Source: an uncultured Acidobacteriaceae bacterium
GTDB taxonomy: Bacteria > Acidobacteriota > Terriglobia > Terriglobales > Acidobacteriaceae
Direction of reading: 5' to 3'
Assembly (NCBI GenBank): GCA_937879855.1
Contig: CALFMO010000054.1
Coordinates: forward strand, 1 to 64,000
Length of the DNA: 64,000 nucleotides
Shown here: positions 35,526-45,139 of the stretch, one piece after another
Layout of the letters: every line of letters starts with the position of its first letter
Numbering within the stretch: the stretch's first letter is position 1
Translations under genes and position numbers: made by a program
The notes under the pieces: model-generated
The model's database searches: none
What the model saw: the letters and a program-made list of their open reading frames with translations, nothing else
Told to the model about the DNA's origin: nothing

Positions 35526-36674
35526 ATGGCACAGCTCGCCTCAGGTCCGGTAGCTGGAAAGGCCGCTGATGTTAGGATCAATAGCTATATGAACGCAAGG
35601 AAGCACAAAAGTGGGAAGAAATCCCAGGTTGTGACTCTGCAAGTGGTGGCCGACCGCGTCGGACTCACCAAAGGAACCTGTTCCGCGGTCCTGAACAAAT
35701 CCGCTGCCTCCCGCTCCGTCCCGGAGCATACCCAAAAGAAAATTCTCGCGGCCGCCAGTGAGCTCAACTATCGTCCCAGTTTTCACGCGCGCAATCTAGG
35801 AACCAAACGGACATACATGATCGGAGTGGTCACTCAAGAAATCGGCGACTTCTATGGTTCACCGATTATCAGTGGAATCGAATGCTACCTTCGGCAGAAA
35901 GGTTACTTTTTCCTCACGGTCGCTCACCGTCACGATCCGAAGCTCCTTGAAAACTATTCGCATCTTCTTTTGGATCGCGGCGTCGAAGGCTTCATTACGA
36001 TCGACACAATTATGGAGCGCCCCTTGCCGCTACCAACGGTTGCCGTCCCTGGGCACCTCCGTTTAAAAAATGTTACAAATGTCGTCCTCAATCATCGCCG
36101 GGGAGCTTGGCTGGCCCTGAGTCATCTCCTCGAGCTTGGCCACACGGACATTGGGTTCATGAAAGGTGCTCACGTCAGCCCAGATTCAAAGGATCGTTGG
36201 GATTGCGTTTGCGAAGTTGCTGCGGAACTAGGCGTCGGCATGCCGGCCAGCCTTGTGATAGAGCTTGAGAGCGACGATGCCACGCCGCAACTGGGTTATC
36301 CCTTCGCCAAGAAGCTGCTCGCCCGCGGGCGGCCCTTTACTGCCCTGTTTGCGTATAACGATATCTCTGCCATTGGCTCCATCCACGCGTTTCAGGAAGC
36401 TGGATTGCGCGTTCCTGAAGATATTTCCGTGGTGGGCTTCGACGACATTAGAATTGCTGTACACAACAACCCAACTCTCACCACCGTTCGACAGCCGCTA
36501 GAAAAAATGGGTGAAACAGCAGCACGCACTTTGCTCGAACGACTCGAAGACCACACACCTTGGATACCCAAGATCGTAATTGAACCCGAATTGGTAGTTC
36601 GGGATTCGACCGGCCCAGCACCAACGGAGCGTACTTTTATAGGCGATGCATCTTTCGCCGTGGACCACGCCTAA
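35526..36674 (+). CDS. LacI family transcriptional regulator
   Basis: A protein of 361-382 residues. The N-terminal helix-turn-helix VTLQVVADRVGLTKGTCSAV, followed by L-N-K-S and A-A-S-E-L-N-Y-R-P, is the LacI DNA-binding domain; the rest is the periplasmic-binding-like effector domain (Y-M-I-G-V-V-T-Q-E-I-G-D-F-Y, V-V-G-F-D-D-I-R). The frame opens at 35526 (GAGGTAATC upstream), while an internal ATG at 35589 would start just before the DNA-binding domain and may be the true start. It faces the TonB-dependent receptor and probably represses it until a sugar is bound; the ligand is unknown. Confidence 0.88.
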   Translation: MAQLASGPVAGKAADVRINSYMNARKHKSGKKSQVVTLQVVADRVGLTKGTCSAVLNKSAASRSVPEHTQKKILAAASELNYRPSFHARNLGTKRTYMIGVVTQEIGDFYGSPIISGIECYLRQKGYFFLTVAHRHDPKLLENYSHLLLDRGVEGFITIDTIMERPLPLPTVAVPGHLRLKNVTNVVLNHRRGAWLALSHLLELGHTDIGFMKGAHVSPDSKDRWDCVCEVAAELGVGMPASLVIELESDDATPQLGYPFAKKLLARGRPFTALFAYNDISAIGSIHAFQEAGLRVPEDISVVGFDDIRIAVHNNPTLTTVRQPLEKMGETAARTLLERLEDHTPWIPKIVIEPELVVRDSTGPAPTERTFIGDASFAVDHA

Positions 36675-36795
36675 TTTGCGACAACGTCCCAGGTCGAGAA
36701 AGAGACGCGAGCCCCGTGCCACCAATTGCAGCCCGCGACATCCGCGCCGCATCATTTCCACGAGTTGGTTCCATTACCAATCTTTCCGCAGTAAA

Positions 36796-38586
36796 ATGAC
36801 CGAGCTCCTGACGTTATTATCTATGCCCGGGCGTCCTCTTCTTTCCATTTGCGGTGTTCTGCTGCTGTCCTCCTGTTTGTTGGCCGCCCAAAATAACGCC
36901 TCTGCCGCACCGGTTCCCCAGTTCGTGGATGTCGCGCCACAGGTCGGGCTGACTGTTTCACACCTGGCCTCCAAGGAGCAGCATTACATCGTCGAGTCCA
37001 TGGGCGGCGGAGTGGGCTTCTTTGATTGCGACAACGACGGCCGGCTCGACATCGTGGTAACCAACGGATCTAGCGTTGACCACTACCGCGCCGCCGGCGA
37101 CCTGATGGTCACGCTTTATCACCAGGGCGCCGACGGCAAATTCACCAACATCACCGAGCAAGCCGGACTCAGGGTGAAAGGTTGGGGCATGGGCGTCGCC
37201 GTGGCCGATTTCGACAACGATGGCAATCTGGACCTGTTCGTTACCGGTTATGGACACAGCGTCCTCTATCGCGGACTCGGCGACTGCAAGTTTGAAGATG
37301 TCACTGAGAAGACCGGGCTTGGCGGAATTACCGGCTTTGCCACTGGCGCCGCCTGGGGCGATTATGATCGCGACGGCCACGTGGACTTGTTTGTCTCCCG
37401 TTATGTCCACGTAGATATGGACCATCTTCCTGCCTTCGGCAGCGACGAAAAATTCTGCCGCTTCAAGGGCGTGCTGGTGCAATGCGGACCCTGGGGGATG
37501 CCAGGCGAAGGCGACTATCTGTTTCACAATCGCGGTGACGGCACCTTCGAAAATGTCTCCAAGAAAGCGGGGATGGACGATCCACAGCACCGTTATGGTC
37601 TGGGCGCAATTTGGGCGGATTACGACAACGACGGCTGGCCTGATCTATTCCTGGCCAACGACGCGGGGCCCAATTTCCTTTACCACAACCGGCACGACGG
37701 CACCTTCGATGAGGTCGGCATGCTATCTGGCGTGGCCCTCGGGGATGACGGCCAGGAACTCGGTTCCATGGGAGTGGATTTCGCCGATTACGACCATGAT
37801 GGCAAGCTTGACCTGTTCGTCACCAACTACACGGACCAAGTCAACAACCTATACCGGAGCCTTGGTGGAGGCGCGTTTACGGATATGTCCTGGCCGGCGA
37901 AACTCGGCCAGCCAAGCTATCGCTATGTTAAGTGGGGAGCCGGTTTCGCAGATTTCGACAATGACGGATGGGCGGACCTATTCGTCGCCAATGGGCATGT
38001 CTATCCGCAAGTGGATGCGATCCCCGGCAGCCCTGGCTACAAAGAACCCATGCAGATGTTCCGTAACAATCACGACGGAACCTTTGAGGATATTTCCAAA
38101 CCCTCAGGCGTGTTCGACATCCCGCCGGAATCGCGCCGCGGTGCTGCTTTTGGCGACGTTTATAACGACGGCAACATTGGCATTCTCGTGCTCAACATCG
38201 GCCAGCCGCCATCGCTGTTGATAGATAAAACCCGCAACAGCAACCACCGTGTTGGTTTTCATTTGATTGGAACCAAGAGCAATCGTGCCGCTATCGGCGC
38301 GCGGGTGACCATTCATGCTGCCGGAGATACGCAGTTCAACGAAGTTCGGGGCGGTGGCAGCTATCTCTCGCAGAACGACCTGCGGCTGCACTTTGGCCTG
38401 GGGGCTGCCGACAAGATGGAGAAGGTCGAAGTTACCTGGCCGGGCGGCCAGACCGAATTGCTGCGCGACGTCCCCGCCGATTTCATCTACACAATCACGG
38501 AGGGCCAAGGGATCACTGCTCATCTGCCCCTGCCTCCGCCGCTCAAGCCCGCCCCAGCCGCCTCCGCAGCGACCGCGAACCGCTGA
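36796..38586 (+). CDS. CRTAC1 / ASPIC-UnbV domain protein with FG-GAP repeats
   Basis: A 596-residue secreted protein. The hydrophobic start ends in L-L-S-S-C, a possible lipobox. FG-GAP/VCBS repeats follow, each with the calcium-loop pattern D-x-D-x-D-G: FFDCDNDGRLDIVV, DFDNDGNLDLFV, DYDRDGHVDLFV, DYDNDGWPDLFL, DYDHDGKLDLFV and DFDNDGWADLFV. The C-terminal ASPIC/UnbV domain (about 490-570) has L-R-L-H-F-G-L-G and V-T-W-P-G-G-Q. Such proteins fold as calcium-stabilised beta propellers on the cell surface. It follows the LacI gene and shares its strand, so it may belong to the same regulon. Confidence 0.87.
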   Translation: MTELLTLLSMPGRPLLSICGVLLLSSCLLAAQNNASAAPVPQFVDVAPQVGLTVSHLASKEQHYIVESMGGGVGFFDCDNDGRLDIVVTNGSSVDHYRAAGDLMVTLYHQGADGKFTNITEQAGLRVKGWGMGVAVADFDNDGNLDLFVTGYGHSVLYRGLGDCKFEDVTEKTGLGGITGFATGAAWGDYDRDGHVDLFVSRYVHVDMDHLPAFGSDEKFCRFKGVLVQCGPWGMPGEGDYLFHNRGDGTFENVSKKAGMDDPQHRYGLGAIWADYDNDGWPDLFLANDAGPNFLYHNRHDGTFDEVGMLSGVALGDDGQELGSMGVDFADYDHDGKLDLFVTNYTDQVNNLYRSLGGGAFTDMSWPAKLGQPSYRYVKWGAGFADFDNDGWADLFVANGHVYPQVDAIPGSPGYKEPMQMFRNNHDGTFEDISKPSGVFDIPPESRRGAAFGDVYNDGNIGILVLNIGQPPSLLIDKTRNSNHRVGFHLIGTKSNRAAIGARVTIHAAGDTQFNEVRGGGSYLSQNDLRLHFGLGAADKMEKVEVTWPGGQTELLRDVPADFIYTITEGQGITAHLPLPPPLKPAPAASAATANR

Positions 38587-38783
38587 TTCACTTGAACTGT
38601 TCCAGGGAGTGCAGGGAAGTTGCCCGGCAAGTGGACTGGCAATCGCACAAAACTTACTCGCATGTTCGCCTAGAAGCCAAAAGGCGAGCAATCGATGCGC
38701 TCTCGGGAGCAGGAGCAAAGAGGAAGACGGTTACGTCACAAAACACGTCGGAGAAGGCGAATCGCTAACCCAAACATAAATTA

Positions 38784-38821
<38 letters not shown>

Positions 38822-38832
<11 letters not shown>

Positions 38833-38966
38833 ATTCAAGACACTGCTCAAATCTGTGGAATTTTGTTGAACGTAATTGATTGATATTGAATCGCTTGCAG
38901 CTCGGCGCTAGAACCTGTTGAAACTTATTGCAGTCGTGTGCTTTCGCAGCTACAAAATCGTCTACA
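38822..38966. repeat. 145-bp diverged direct repeat, copy 1
   Basis: Begins TCCCGAACCAGATTC and ends GCTACAAAATCGTCTACA; the same two words, 127 bp apart, bracket 51521-51665. The interior is only loosely conserved but shares GTTGAA and GTGCTTT stretches. It contains TTCAACA-type words resembling integrase arm sites and abuts the tRNA-Pro fragment. Confidence 0.7.
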
Positions 38967-39029
38967 TTGTCGGAGGCGAATACAAGGTGAAGCATAGATG
39001 CGCCCAGAACGGTCCTGCATTTCTCTAGC

Positions 39030-39546
39030 GAGCACACGCGCCCTTTGATCGAGGACGTTTTGGCGGCGTCTGATTGCCCACGTTGCGAAACCTCGGAGAA
39101 ACATCTTTGAGATAGATAGTCCAAGGACCACTATGTATTTCCCATCCACCGAGCAAGACTGACGGCTCGTGAACGTACTCTTGGTGTAATAACCCACGGT
39201 GAATACACCGGTCCACCATGGGAATCGCCAGAGCTGCCGATGATGAACTCTATATCTGCACGCAAAAGATGCGGCTCCGCGAGCATGATCGACATGTAGT
39301 CAGCCCCAACCGTCGCATTCGTGGCGCTGATTGATCGGACCGTTTCGACCAGGATGTTTCTCATACTGACACTGTCCGAGCGTCCGAGCAGCGGTTCAGT
39401 TTTTTCATCACCTCTTCAGCCTGAGCGTACGCTAGGTTTGAAGTTGGAATCCTTGCGAGGACTTCGTCGCGACCCCGACTATAAGACCAGTAGCGTGGAA
39501 GAGTTATAGTTGAAAGGTCGCTATTGGAACCAATGAATCCGCACAA
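39030..39546 (-). pseudogene. Degraded gene in three frames
   Basis: Three consecutive minus-strand frames look like one broken protein. The first (39361-39546) ends LAYAQAEEVMKKLNRCSDAR, the second (39131-39364) continues VRSISATNATVGADYMSIML and HGGPVYSPWVITP, and the third (ending 39025) holds H-E-P-S-V-L-L-G-G-W-E-I-H-S-G-P-W-T-I-Y. Two single-base shifts would join them. I recall a similar order (A-V-G-x-x-C-M-S, P-W, G-G-W-E) in Ntn-hydrolase-like bacterial proteins, but this is weak. It lies downstream of the RHS gene on the same strand. Confidence 0.45.
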
Positions 39547-39778
39547 CCATGATAGCTAATACAACACCGAAGAGCGCCAACCAGATACCGACCGACCTAG
39601 AGCGCCAGCTATAGACATTTAGTCCGCGAACCAGCCACGGCGCATAGTATTCCACATTGGACCAACGTATCCATCGCGCATATATGGCTGGGCAGAAGGC
39701 AATCAACAACCCTACCGCTATGAACGCGCCAGACATAGCGAGTTCCAGTAAAAACCTGAAGGCTAATCGCATGGCCAT
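39521..39778 (-). CDS. Small two-helix membrane protein, candidate immunity protein
   Basis: An 85-residue protein with two hydrophobic helices (about 7-30, ending AFCPAIYARWI, and 62-82, IWLALFGVVLAIMVVRI) separated by a Trp/Tyr-rich loop. Its start overlaps the end of the RHS gene by 16 bp, so it is translationally linked to it. Small membrane proteins encoded directly after an RHS C-terminal toxin region are often immunity proteins, and that is the inference here. No named family is recognised. Confidence 0.6.
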   Translation of the reverse strand: MAMRLAFRFLLELAMSGAFIAVGLLIAFCPAIYARWIRWSNVEYYAPWLVRGLNVYSWRSRSVGIWLALFGVVLAIMVVRIHWFQ

Positions 39779-42700
39779 GAATAACTTGCTGATACCGAGA
39801 CTCCGGAAGTTCCAATTGTCGGTCCCGCCAGAACACCCGCGGACGAAATAATCATTTGCCCACCTACAAAGCCAATAGGCGTTGGAATGAAATTGACATT
39901 TATGTTCAAGCTAGCACCTTGAATTATGCCGAAGGCTTTCGAGGGATTCCCGAAAAGCGGCCCGGCAGATCCACCCGGGACCTTCGCTCCAACTCCACCG
40001 GATGCTAGTGAAAGACATATGTGACTGTTTTTCCCGTCTGAAACGACGTTGCCTCCTGGGGACCAGCCCGGCGGGTATTTCGGGTGAGCAATCCATAGGC
40101 TCCCCCCCGCCCCCACAAATTGGGCGTTCCGAAACCAATTAGTGACGTCACTCCATAGCCCTCCCAGCAGTCCTCCGTTGTTTGCGGCATTGGTCCCGCT
40201 ACCCGAACTGGAATTCGATCCAAGGTTTACCCATGTCGGTACAATGGTACCCATGAAGTTGCCGCAGCCGTTTGATTCCGACGGAGGACAGTTTCCAGAG
40301 TAGCCAGGAACAAAGGTGCTGCCTGTATGCACCCACAAATTTCCCCCTTGCGCGTAGTACCCCGGAATGCTGCTCAAATAAGTGTCCAAACCTGCCTGCA
40401 TCTCATTTGGGGTTGCGAAACCGGTTATCATGATGCAGCCTGGGCTGACAAAACATGGTTCCGATTGAGACCCAAGGGCATCGAACCGTTCGATACGACA
40501 ATCTGGACACAGTCCCGAGGGATCGGTAAAACTGTTCGGGTTTGTCGTATAGGCGTACTGGTTCCATGCCGCGCCAGCCGGATCGGGAGAGAGCCAGCGG
40601 CCCTGACCATTGTGAAGCTCTCGGTTTGGCGTGTCATATAAAGGGCCACCGAAGATAAGGTACGACCAATCGCCTGTAAAGCCACCAGCTATCGAAGACT
40701 GACCGAATTTGTCGTACTCTTCTCCATAGGGTGCAAACGCGTAGTCATAGAAGACACTACCATTTCCGCTGGAGGGCACAGATTGCCCTACCCTAGCAGT
40801 CCCGAGCCAATCTTTGTGAAGGTAGAAAGCACCACCACCTTCAGCAAGAGTTCCCCCTCCCGGCAGCGGAATTTCTGCGGTGTAGACATATATGATGCCT
40901 TGGTTAGCGTAATTGTACACAAGCGCTATCTTTCCTATCGGGCTGTAAAGAGTAATCAATTGCAACCCACTTTGATTCTCCTCGGCCATTCTACCGAAGG
41001 CGTCGTATGTGACGCACGTACCACTGCTCCCGCAGTTAATAGCTCCGCCAACGTTAACCCCGGTCAATTTACCAAAAACATCCCAAGTGTAGTGTGAGTA
41101 TCCGTCGTATGTCAGATTGCCATTGGCGTCGTATGTTGCTCCAACACTTGAATACTGGTTCTTTGTGTTATAGCCTGGGTTCCAGGACGAACTACCGGAC
41201 TTCGTCAGGTTGTCGTACTGATCGTAGGAAAAAGTCTGCGCCCACACGGAACCGCAATTATCAGAGGTCAATCGAGCGACATCATCATACCCAAACGCAC
41301 AGGTCTGACTACCCCCAGCGTCTAATCCGTCGGTAACCCCTAGCGATCCCAGTGTTCCGTTTGTGTTCCAGGTTAACGCATCATTTACATTCGCGGAGCC
41401 AACGTAAAACTTGTAATTAGTCATCTGGCCTGTACTCGGAGAGTAGGTGTACACGTCTTGATCGGTGCCAGCGCCTACATCTATGGTAGTTGGACCGACA
41501 GGGCCATACGTCACGCCAGCAACGATAGGGTTCGATCCCATCATTGTAGTGCTCGGTTTTCCATTGGCATCTAAACCATACGTCAGAGCGCCGATACCAG
41601 TGATGCCGCTAGTGGTGCCGAGTCCAGAGCTATTCAGTGTGTTCAGCTGCCCATTGGGATACCAAGACGCAAACGTGTGAAGGTAGCCAAGGGAATGTGG
41701 AGTCAACTCCCAAACATCGGTCACATTTCCCAGCTTGTCATAACTAAACCATTCGTCAGTGATGATCGTGGCACTCGTAGGAGGATACACAGTGCAGTTA
41801 TCCGTTGTCGCTTCCACCATGTGACCGGCGGCGTTATTGATCGTACCTGGAGCGCTGACTATACCGTTTGCACTTGTATCGTATCGAAAGTGCTTACACT
41901 CACCTTGACTGCCTGCAGGTCCGCTCCACCCAACATCTGACAAACGCCCTAGGCCGCTCTGATACACGTAGCAGCTAAGCGAACCGTCGGGATTGTTAAT
42001 CGCCATCAATTGTCCTGGCTGGCTAGTCCACCCACACAATCCAGGAGACCAAGAATCGTATATGTAAGTCTTGGTTCCGCCCTCCGGAGTGGTCTGGGAA
42101 ATAACACGTCCAAGAGCATCCTTTACTGTTGTACGGGTTTCAGCACCGCGGGTCGCAAGCGTCGTTATACTCCCGGCAGATAACGAGTACGTGTACGTGG
42201 TGGGAATACCAGAACCCCCTGCAAACTGTCCGCAAGAGCTGCCTCCACTAGACAGAATAGGGCAAGTAGATTTTGTCCGTCCCAGACCATCAAATTCAAC
42301 TTGTGTGGTCTTGTTATTTTCGTTGCTAGGATGAGGACTCAAGGTGCTGATTACATCATTTTGAGTATACGTGTTGTTTACAGTACCGCCGCCACCATCG
42401 ACCGTGGAGGACAGACGGCCGCTACCATCGTATGCCGCCACGGTGAATCCCGTAGTGCAATCTGCGCCTAACGCTGCGGAGCAAGGCACGGAGGTGCTGA
42501 TAGTCGCGCCCGTGCCGCTGTAGCTGTATTTGTATGTGACGGTGTCGTACGACGACCCATTCCGAGTTTGCGTGCGAATTCTTCGACCGGACCCATCCAC
42601 AGTGGTAATGGAGTCCTCCGTCGAGGAACCAAACGTCCTCGTTGTTTCGACAGTGTTTGTGCCGTAGTTCGTCCATACCACATTGTTGAGCGGATCGGTA

Positions 42701-44640
42701 ATAGAACTCGCACGCCAGAAAGGATCTGCAGTTCCCGACGAGTTGACGTAACCGTAGATCGTGGCATTCCCGTTCGCGTCGAAGTCCTTCACCTTCACTC
42801 CGCCGTCGCAATTCCATTGTCTCGAGGTAGTCAGACCACTGGTAGTGACCGAAGTGGGAAGTAAACCGTTGCACCCGCTCGGGCCGTTGTAGGCAAACGT
42901 AGCGACGGTCCCGCTCACGTCTGTGGCTGTAGCGACCGTACCGTTGGAGTTGTAAGTAGATGAGCTTGTCAGCCACGACGAGCCACTCACCCAGTTCATT
43001 GTGGATGTCGGATGGCCTGTATTGCTGTAGGTGATTTGCGTCCTGGCAATATCGGCGCCCGAGGAATTCTCGGTGTGGCTGTAACAGGGCGTCGTGTAAA
43101 TGTATGTGCCGGAGGGATACGCACTGCAGGAAGTACCGTTCCACGACTGACCGTAGCTCGTGAAGGTTTGAATGGTCGGCGTGGTTGCACCGAAATCATA
43201 AGCGAGAACGGAGGTGGCGTTACCGTAGATGTCAAAAGTGGTTTTAAGGATACTGGCCGATGAACCGTTTAGGGAAGTGTAAACGTCAGTTTCGGTAATC
43301 GGTAGAAACGGGACCGCTGAGGGTGCCGCACAGTTCGGTGGAACGGGCGGAGCCGAGCCATTGCTTCCGTAACAAGTGGTGACCGTCTTCAGCAGGGTTC
43401 CGCCGCCCGCGCAGCCCGTGATGCTTGTGGGGCAACCGCCCTGATATACCGCTAGCTGCGTCTGGTATTCCCCTGCAAAATTGTGGACCGTCTGGTTGCC
43501 CGCCGGATCGGTTTCAGTGACCGTGAAATTTCCAGGAGTGCTGCTACTGTTTGAATTATTAAACGTCCATGTGTTGCTGTTACCGTTGTTATCATTTGCC
43601 GTAACAGTTAGCACAGGAACAACTCCTGAGGAACAATTGATGCCGTTGTTGCCGCCTGAATAAGAATACGAAATGTATCCGCCCCACGGGTAGACAATCT
43701 TTGATACGCGACCGGTTGACCCATACGAAACAGTGTACTTGGTGCCATCTGGCCTGGTTATTTGTGTAGGAAGGTACAAGGACCCCGATGACCACTCGGT
43801 GACGCCGGTACACCCGAAGGCTGTCCCTAGACTTGAAAAGGAGGAGTACGACACGGCGTACTGCTGTGTGTTCCCATTGACATCGGTATATTTGTAAGTG
43901 TCTCCCAAGGACTCGTTGGAATAATTGATTGTGGCGACGATTGGGGTTGCGTTCAGTGTGTCGGTGTATGTCGTTACGTTACCGCTCTGGGCAGCACTGA
44001 TCTGCGTAGAATCGGGGTCTTTTTCATAACCTCCAGAAAACATGTCAGCTCCGTTGCCAGAGGCGTCATACAGCATCCATGGACCACTATGTTGATCCAT
44101 AACCACGAATGTATAGCCGGAACCATCGGTTGTCGTCACTGGAGGAAGAGATCCTCCTTGACACACTGATATTTGGAATCCTGCCGGAATGGGATGTTGT
44201 GCACCAGTGGCATCGGTAAACGATATGTGATACCAAGTTGTCGTTGGGCAATCTGCAGAGTTCTGCGTGTAGTTCATTACTGTATTAATAAGCTGTGCCG
44301 CGCCGGTTGGATGCCCGTAGAACCCGGTCGAGACAATCCAATGGGAACCATTCTTATAGGCTTGCGAGTTCGAGGTAATGGCATAAGCGAACGGTATCTT
44401 GCCGACCTTGCTTCTTAAAGGAAGTATTGTTGTGATATTGCTAGTCGCCAAATCTATCCCAAACTCATGTGTCGAGAATGGAAGGATTCCTGCGGCTGAA
44501 TTGCTTTGAGCCTTGGCGAAGCCGGAAAACAAGACAAAACTGATAATCTGGAGCGCAAGCGCAAACCAAGCCGCAAGTCCTGTGCATGAACGCGATGTGA
44601 TTAAGGAGAGGGAGAATGACTCCGCGATACGTCGCAACAT
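39763..44640 (-). CDS. RHS/YD-repeat protein
   Basis: A 1625-residue secreted protein. The signal peptide (residues about 1-43) ends G-F-A-K-A-Q. An N-terminal beta region is followed by many YD repeats (for example Y-D-A-N-G-N-L-T-Y-D, Y-D-Q-Y-D-N-L-T-K, T-Y-D-A-F-G-R-M-A-E). The conserved RHS core end, Y-D-T-P-N-R-E-L-H-N-G-Q-G-R-W-L-S-P-D-P-A-G, is at about residue 1378. The unconserved tail after D-P-S-G-L-C-P-D-C is about 225 residues, Gly/Ser-rich with a hydrophobic beta-like end, the position of toxin domains in polymorphic RHS proteins; I cannot name an activity. The start at 44640 has AGGAGG upstream. A small membrane gene overlaps its end. Confidence 0.87.
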   Translation of the reverse strand: MLRRIAESFSLSLITSRSCTGLAAWFALALQIISFVLFSGFAKAQSNSAAGILPFSTHEFGIDLATSNITTILPLRSKVGKIPFAYAITSNSQAYKNGSHWIVSTGFYGHPTGAAQLINTVMNYTQNSADCPTTTWYHISFTDATGAQHPIPAGFQISVCQGGSLPPVTTTDGSGYTFVVMDQHSGPWMLYDASGNGADMFSGGYEKDPDSTQISAAQSGNVTTYTDTLNATPIVATINYSNESLGDTYKYTDVNGNTQQYAVSYSSFSSLGTAFGCTGVTEWSSGSLYLPTQITRPDGTKYTVSYGSTGRVSKIVYPWGGYISYSYSGGNNGINCSSGVVPVLTVTANDNNGNSNTWTFNNSNSSSTPGNFTVTETDPAGNQTVHNFAGEYQTQLAVYQGGCPTSITGCAGGGTLLKTVTTCYGSNGSAPPVPPNCAAPSAVPFLPITETDVYTSLNGSSASILKTTFDIYGNATSVLAYDFGATTPTIQTFTSYGQSWNGTSCSAYPSGTYIYTTPCYSHTENSSGADIARTQITYSNTGHPTSTMNWVSGSSWLTSSSTYNSNGTVATATDVSGTVATFAYNGPSGCNGLLPTSVTTSGLTTSRQWNCDGGVKVKDFDANGNATIYGYVNSSGTADPFWRASSITDPLNNVVWTNYGTNTVETTRTFGSSTEDSITTVDGSGRRIRTQTRNGSSYDTVTYKYSYSGTGATISTSVPCSAALGADCTTGFTVAAYDGSGRLSSTVDGGGGTVNNTYTQNDVISTLSPHPSNENNKTTQVEFDGLGRTKSTCPILSSGGSSCGQFAGGSGIPTTYTYSLSAGSITTLATRGAETRTTVKDALGRVISQTTPEGGTKTYIYDSWSPGLCGWTSQPGQLMAINNPDGSLSCYVYQSGLGRLSDVGWSGPAGSQGECKHFRYDTSANGIVSAPGTINNAAGHMVEATTDNCTVYPPTSATIITDEWFSYDKLGNVTDVWELTPHSLGYLHTFASWYPNGQLNTLNSSGLGTTSGITGIGALTYGLDANGKPSTTMMGSNPIVAGVTYGPVGPTTIDVGAGTDQDVYTYSPSTGQMTNYKFYVGSANVNDALTWNTNGTLGSLGVTDGLDAGGSQTCAFGYDDVARLTSDNCGSVWAQTFSYDQYDNLTKSGSSSWNPGYNTKNQYSSVGATYDANGNLTYDGYSHYTWDVFGKLTGVNVGGAINCGSSGTCVTYDAFGRMAEENQSGLQLITLYSPIGKIALVYNYANQGIIYVYTAEIPLPGGGTLAEGGGAFYLHKDWLGTARVGQSVPSSGNGSVFYDYAFAPYGEEYDKFGQSSIAGGFTGDWSYLIFGGPLYDTPNRELHNGQGRWLSPDPAGAAWNQYAYTTNPNSFTDPSGLCPDCRIERFDALGSQSEPCFVSPGCIMITGFATPNEMQAGLDTYLSSIPGYYAQGGNLWVHTGSTFVPGYSGNCPPSESNGCGNFMGTIVPTWVNLGSNSSSGSGTNAANNGGLLGGLWSDVTNWFRNAQFVGAGGSLWIAHPKYPPGWSPGGNVVSDGKNSHICLSLASGGVGAKVPGGSAGPLFGNPSKAFGIIQGASLNINVNFIPTPIGFVGGQMIISSAGVLAGPTIGTSGVSVSASYSWPCD

Positions 44641-45139
44641 AAAGCTTCCTCCTGATGAACTGAACAGATGGTCCCTCCGACATAGCAGTCGGATCACCGA
44701 TGCGACAACGTGCCCGCACTATGCGTCTGCCCACGACTGGCAGCGCACTCCGTTTCACACATCAAGGGAAGCAGCGAAGCAGGATTAACGGAACTGAGAT
44801 CCGCCGCTCTAATGGGCCAATCCACCTCGCTGATTGCGAAGCAGAATATTTACGCATAGGTAGGGATGTCAACAAAAAAGAGAGCCTGTCACAATTCTTC
44901 AACCATTTGTTACGAAATCCGAACAAAAGCACTAATGTATGGCTAGGTGTAGTGGCTGTTGGACTTGCGAGCTGGCTTGAGATGTAGCGCCTGAGTGGCC
45001 GAATTCACTGGTATGTCCCGATTTGCTCGCTGTATACCTGCAACAAACCCTGTGCAGGGTATTTGATTTATACTCTGGCGTTACGTTTACACATTTGCAG
45101 ACTGTCGCGAACGAGAGATTTGATCACCAAAGGAAATTC
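44641..45139. other. Divergent promoter region of RHS and beta-helix genes
   Basis: About 500 bp between divergent starts. Frames here are short and without family resemblance. It contains the 20-bp palindrome at 44907-44926 and AT-rich stretches on both sides. Confidence 0.5.
44907..44926. promoter_or_regulatory. Island palindrome, copy 1
   Basis: TTGTTACGAAATCCGAACAA, an imperfect dyad of the form TTGTT-N2-GAA/TTC-N2-AACAA. Related copies lie at 48617-48637 and 51161-51180. Position in a divergent promoter region suggests an operator. Confidence 0.6.
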
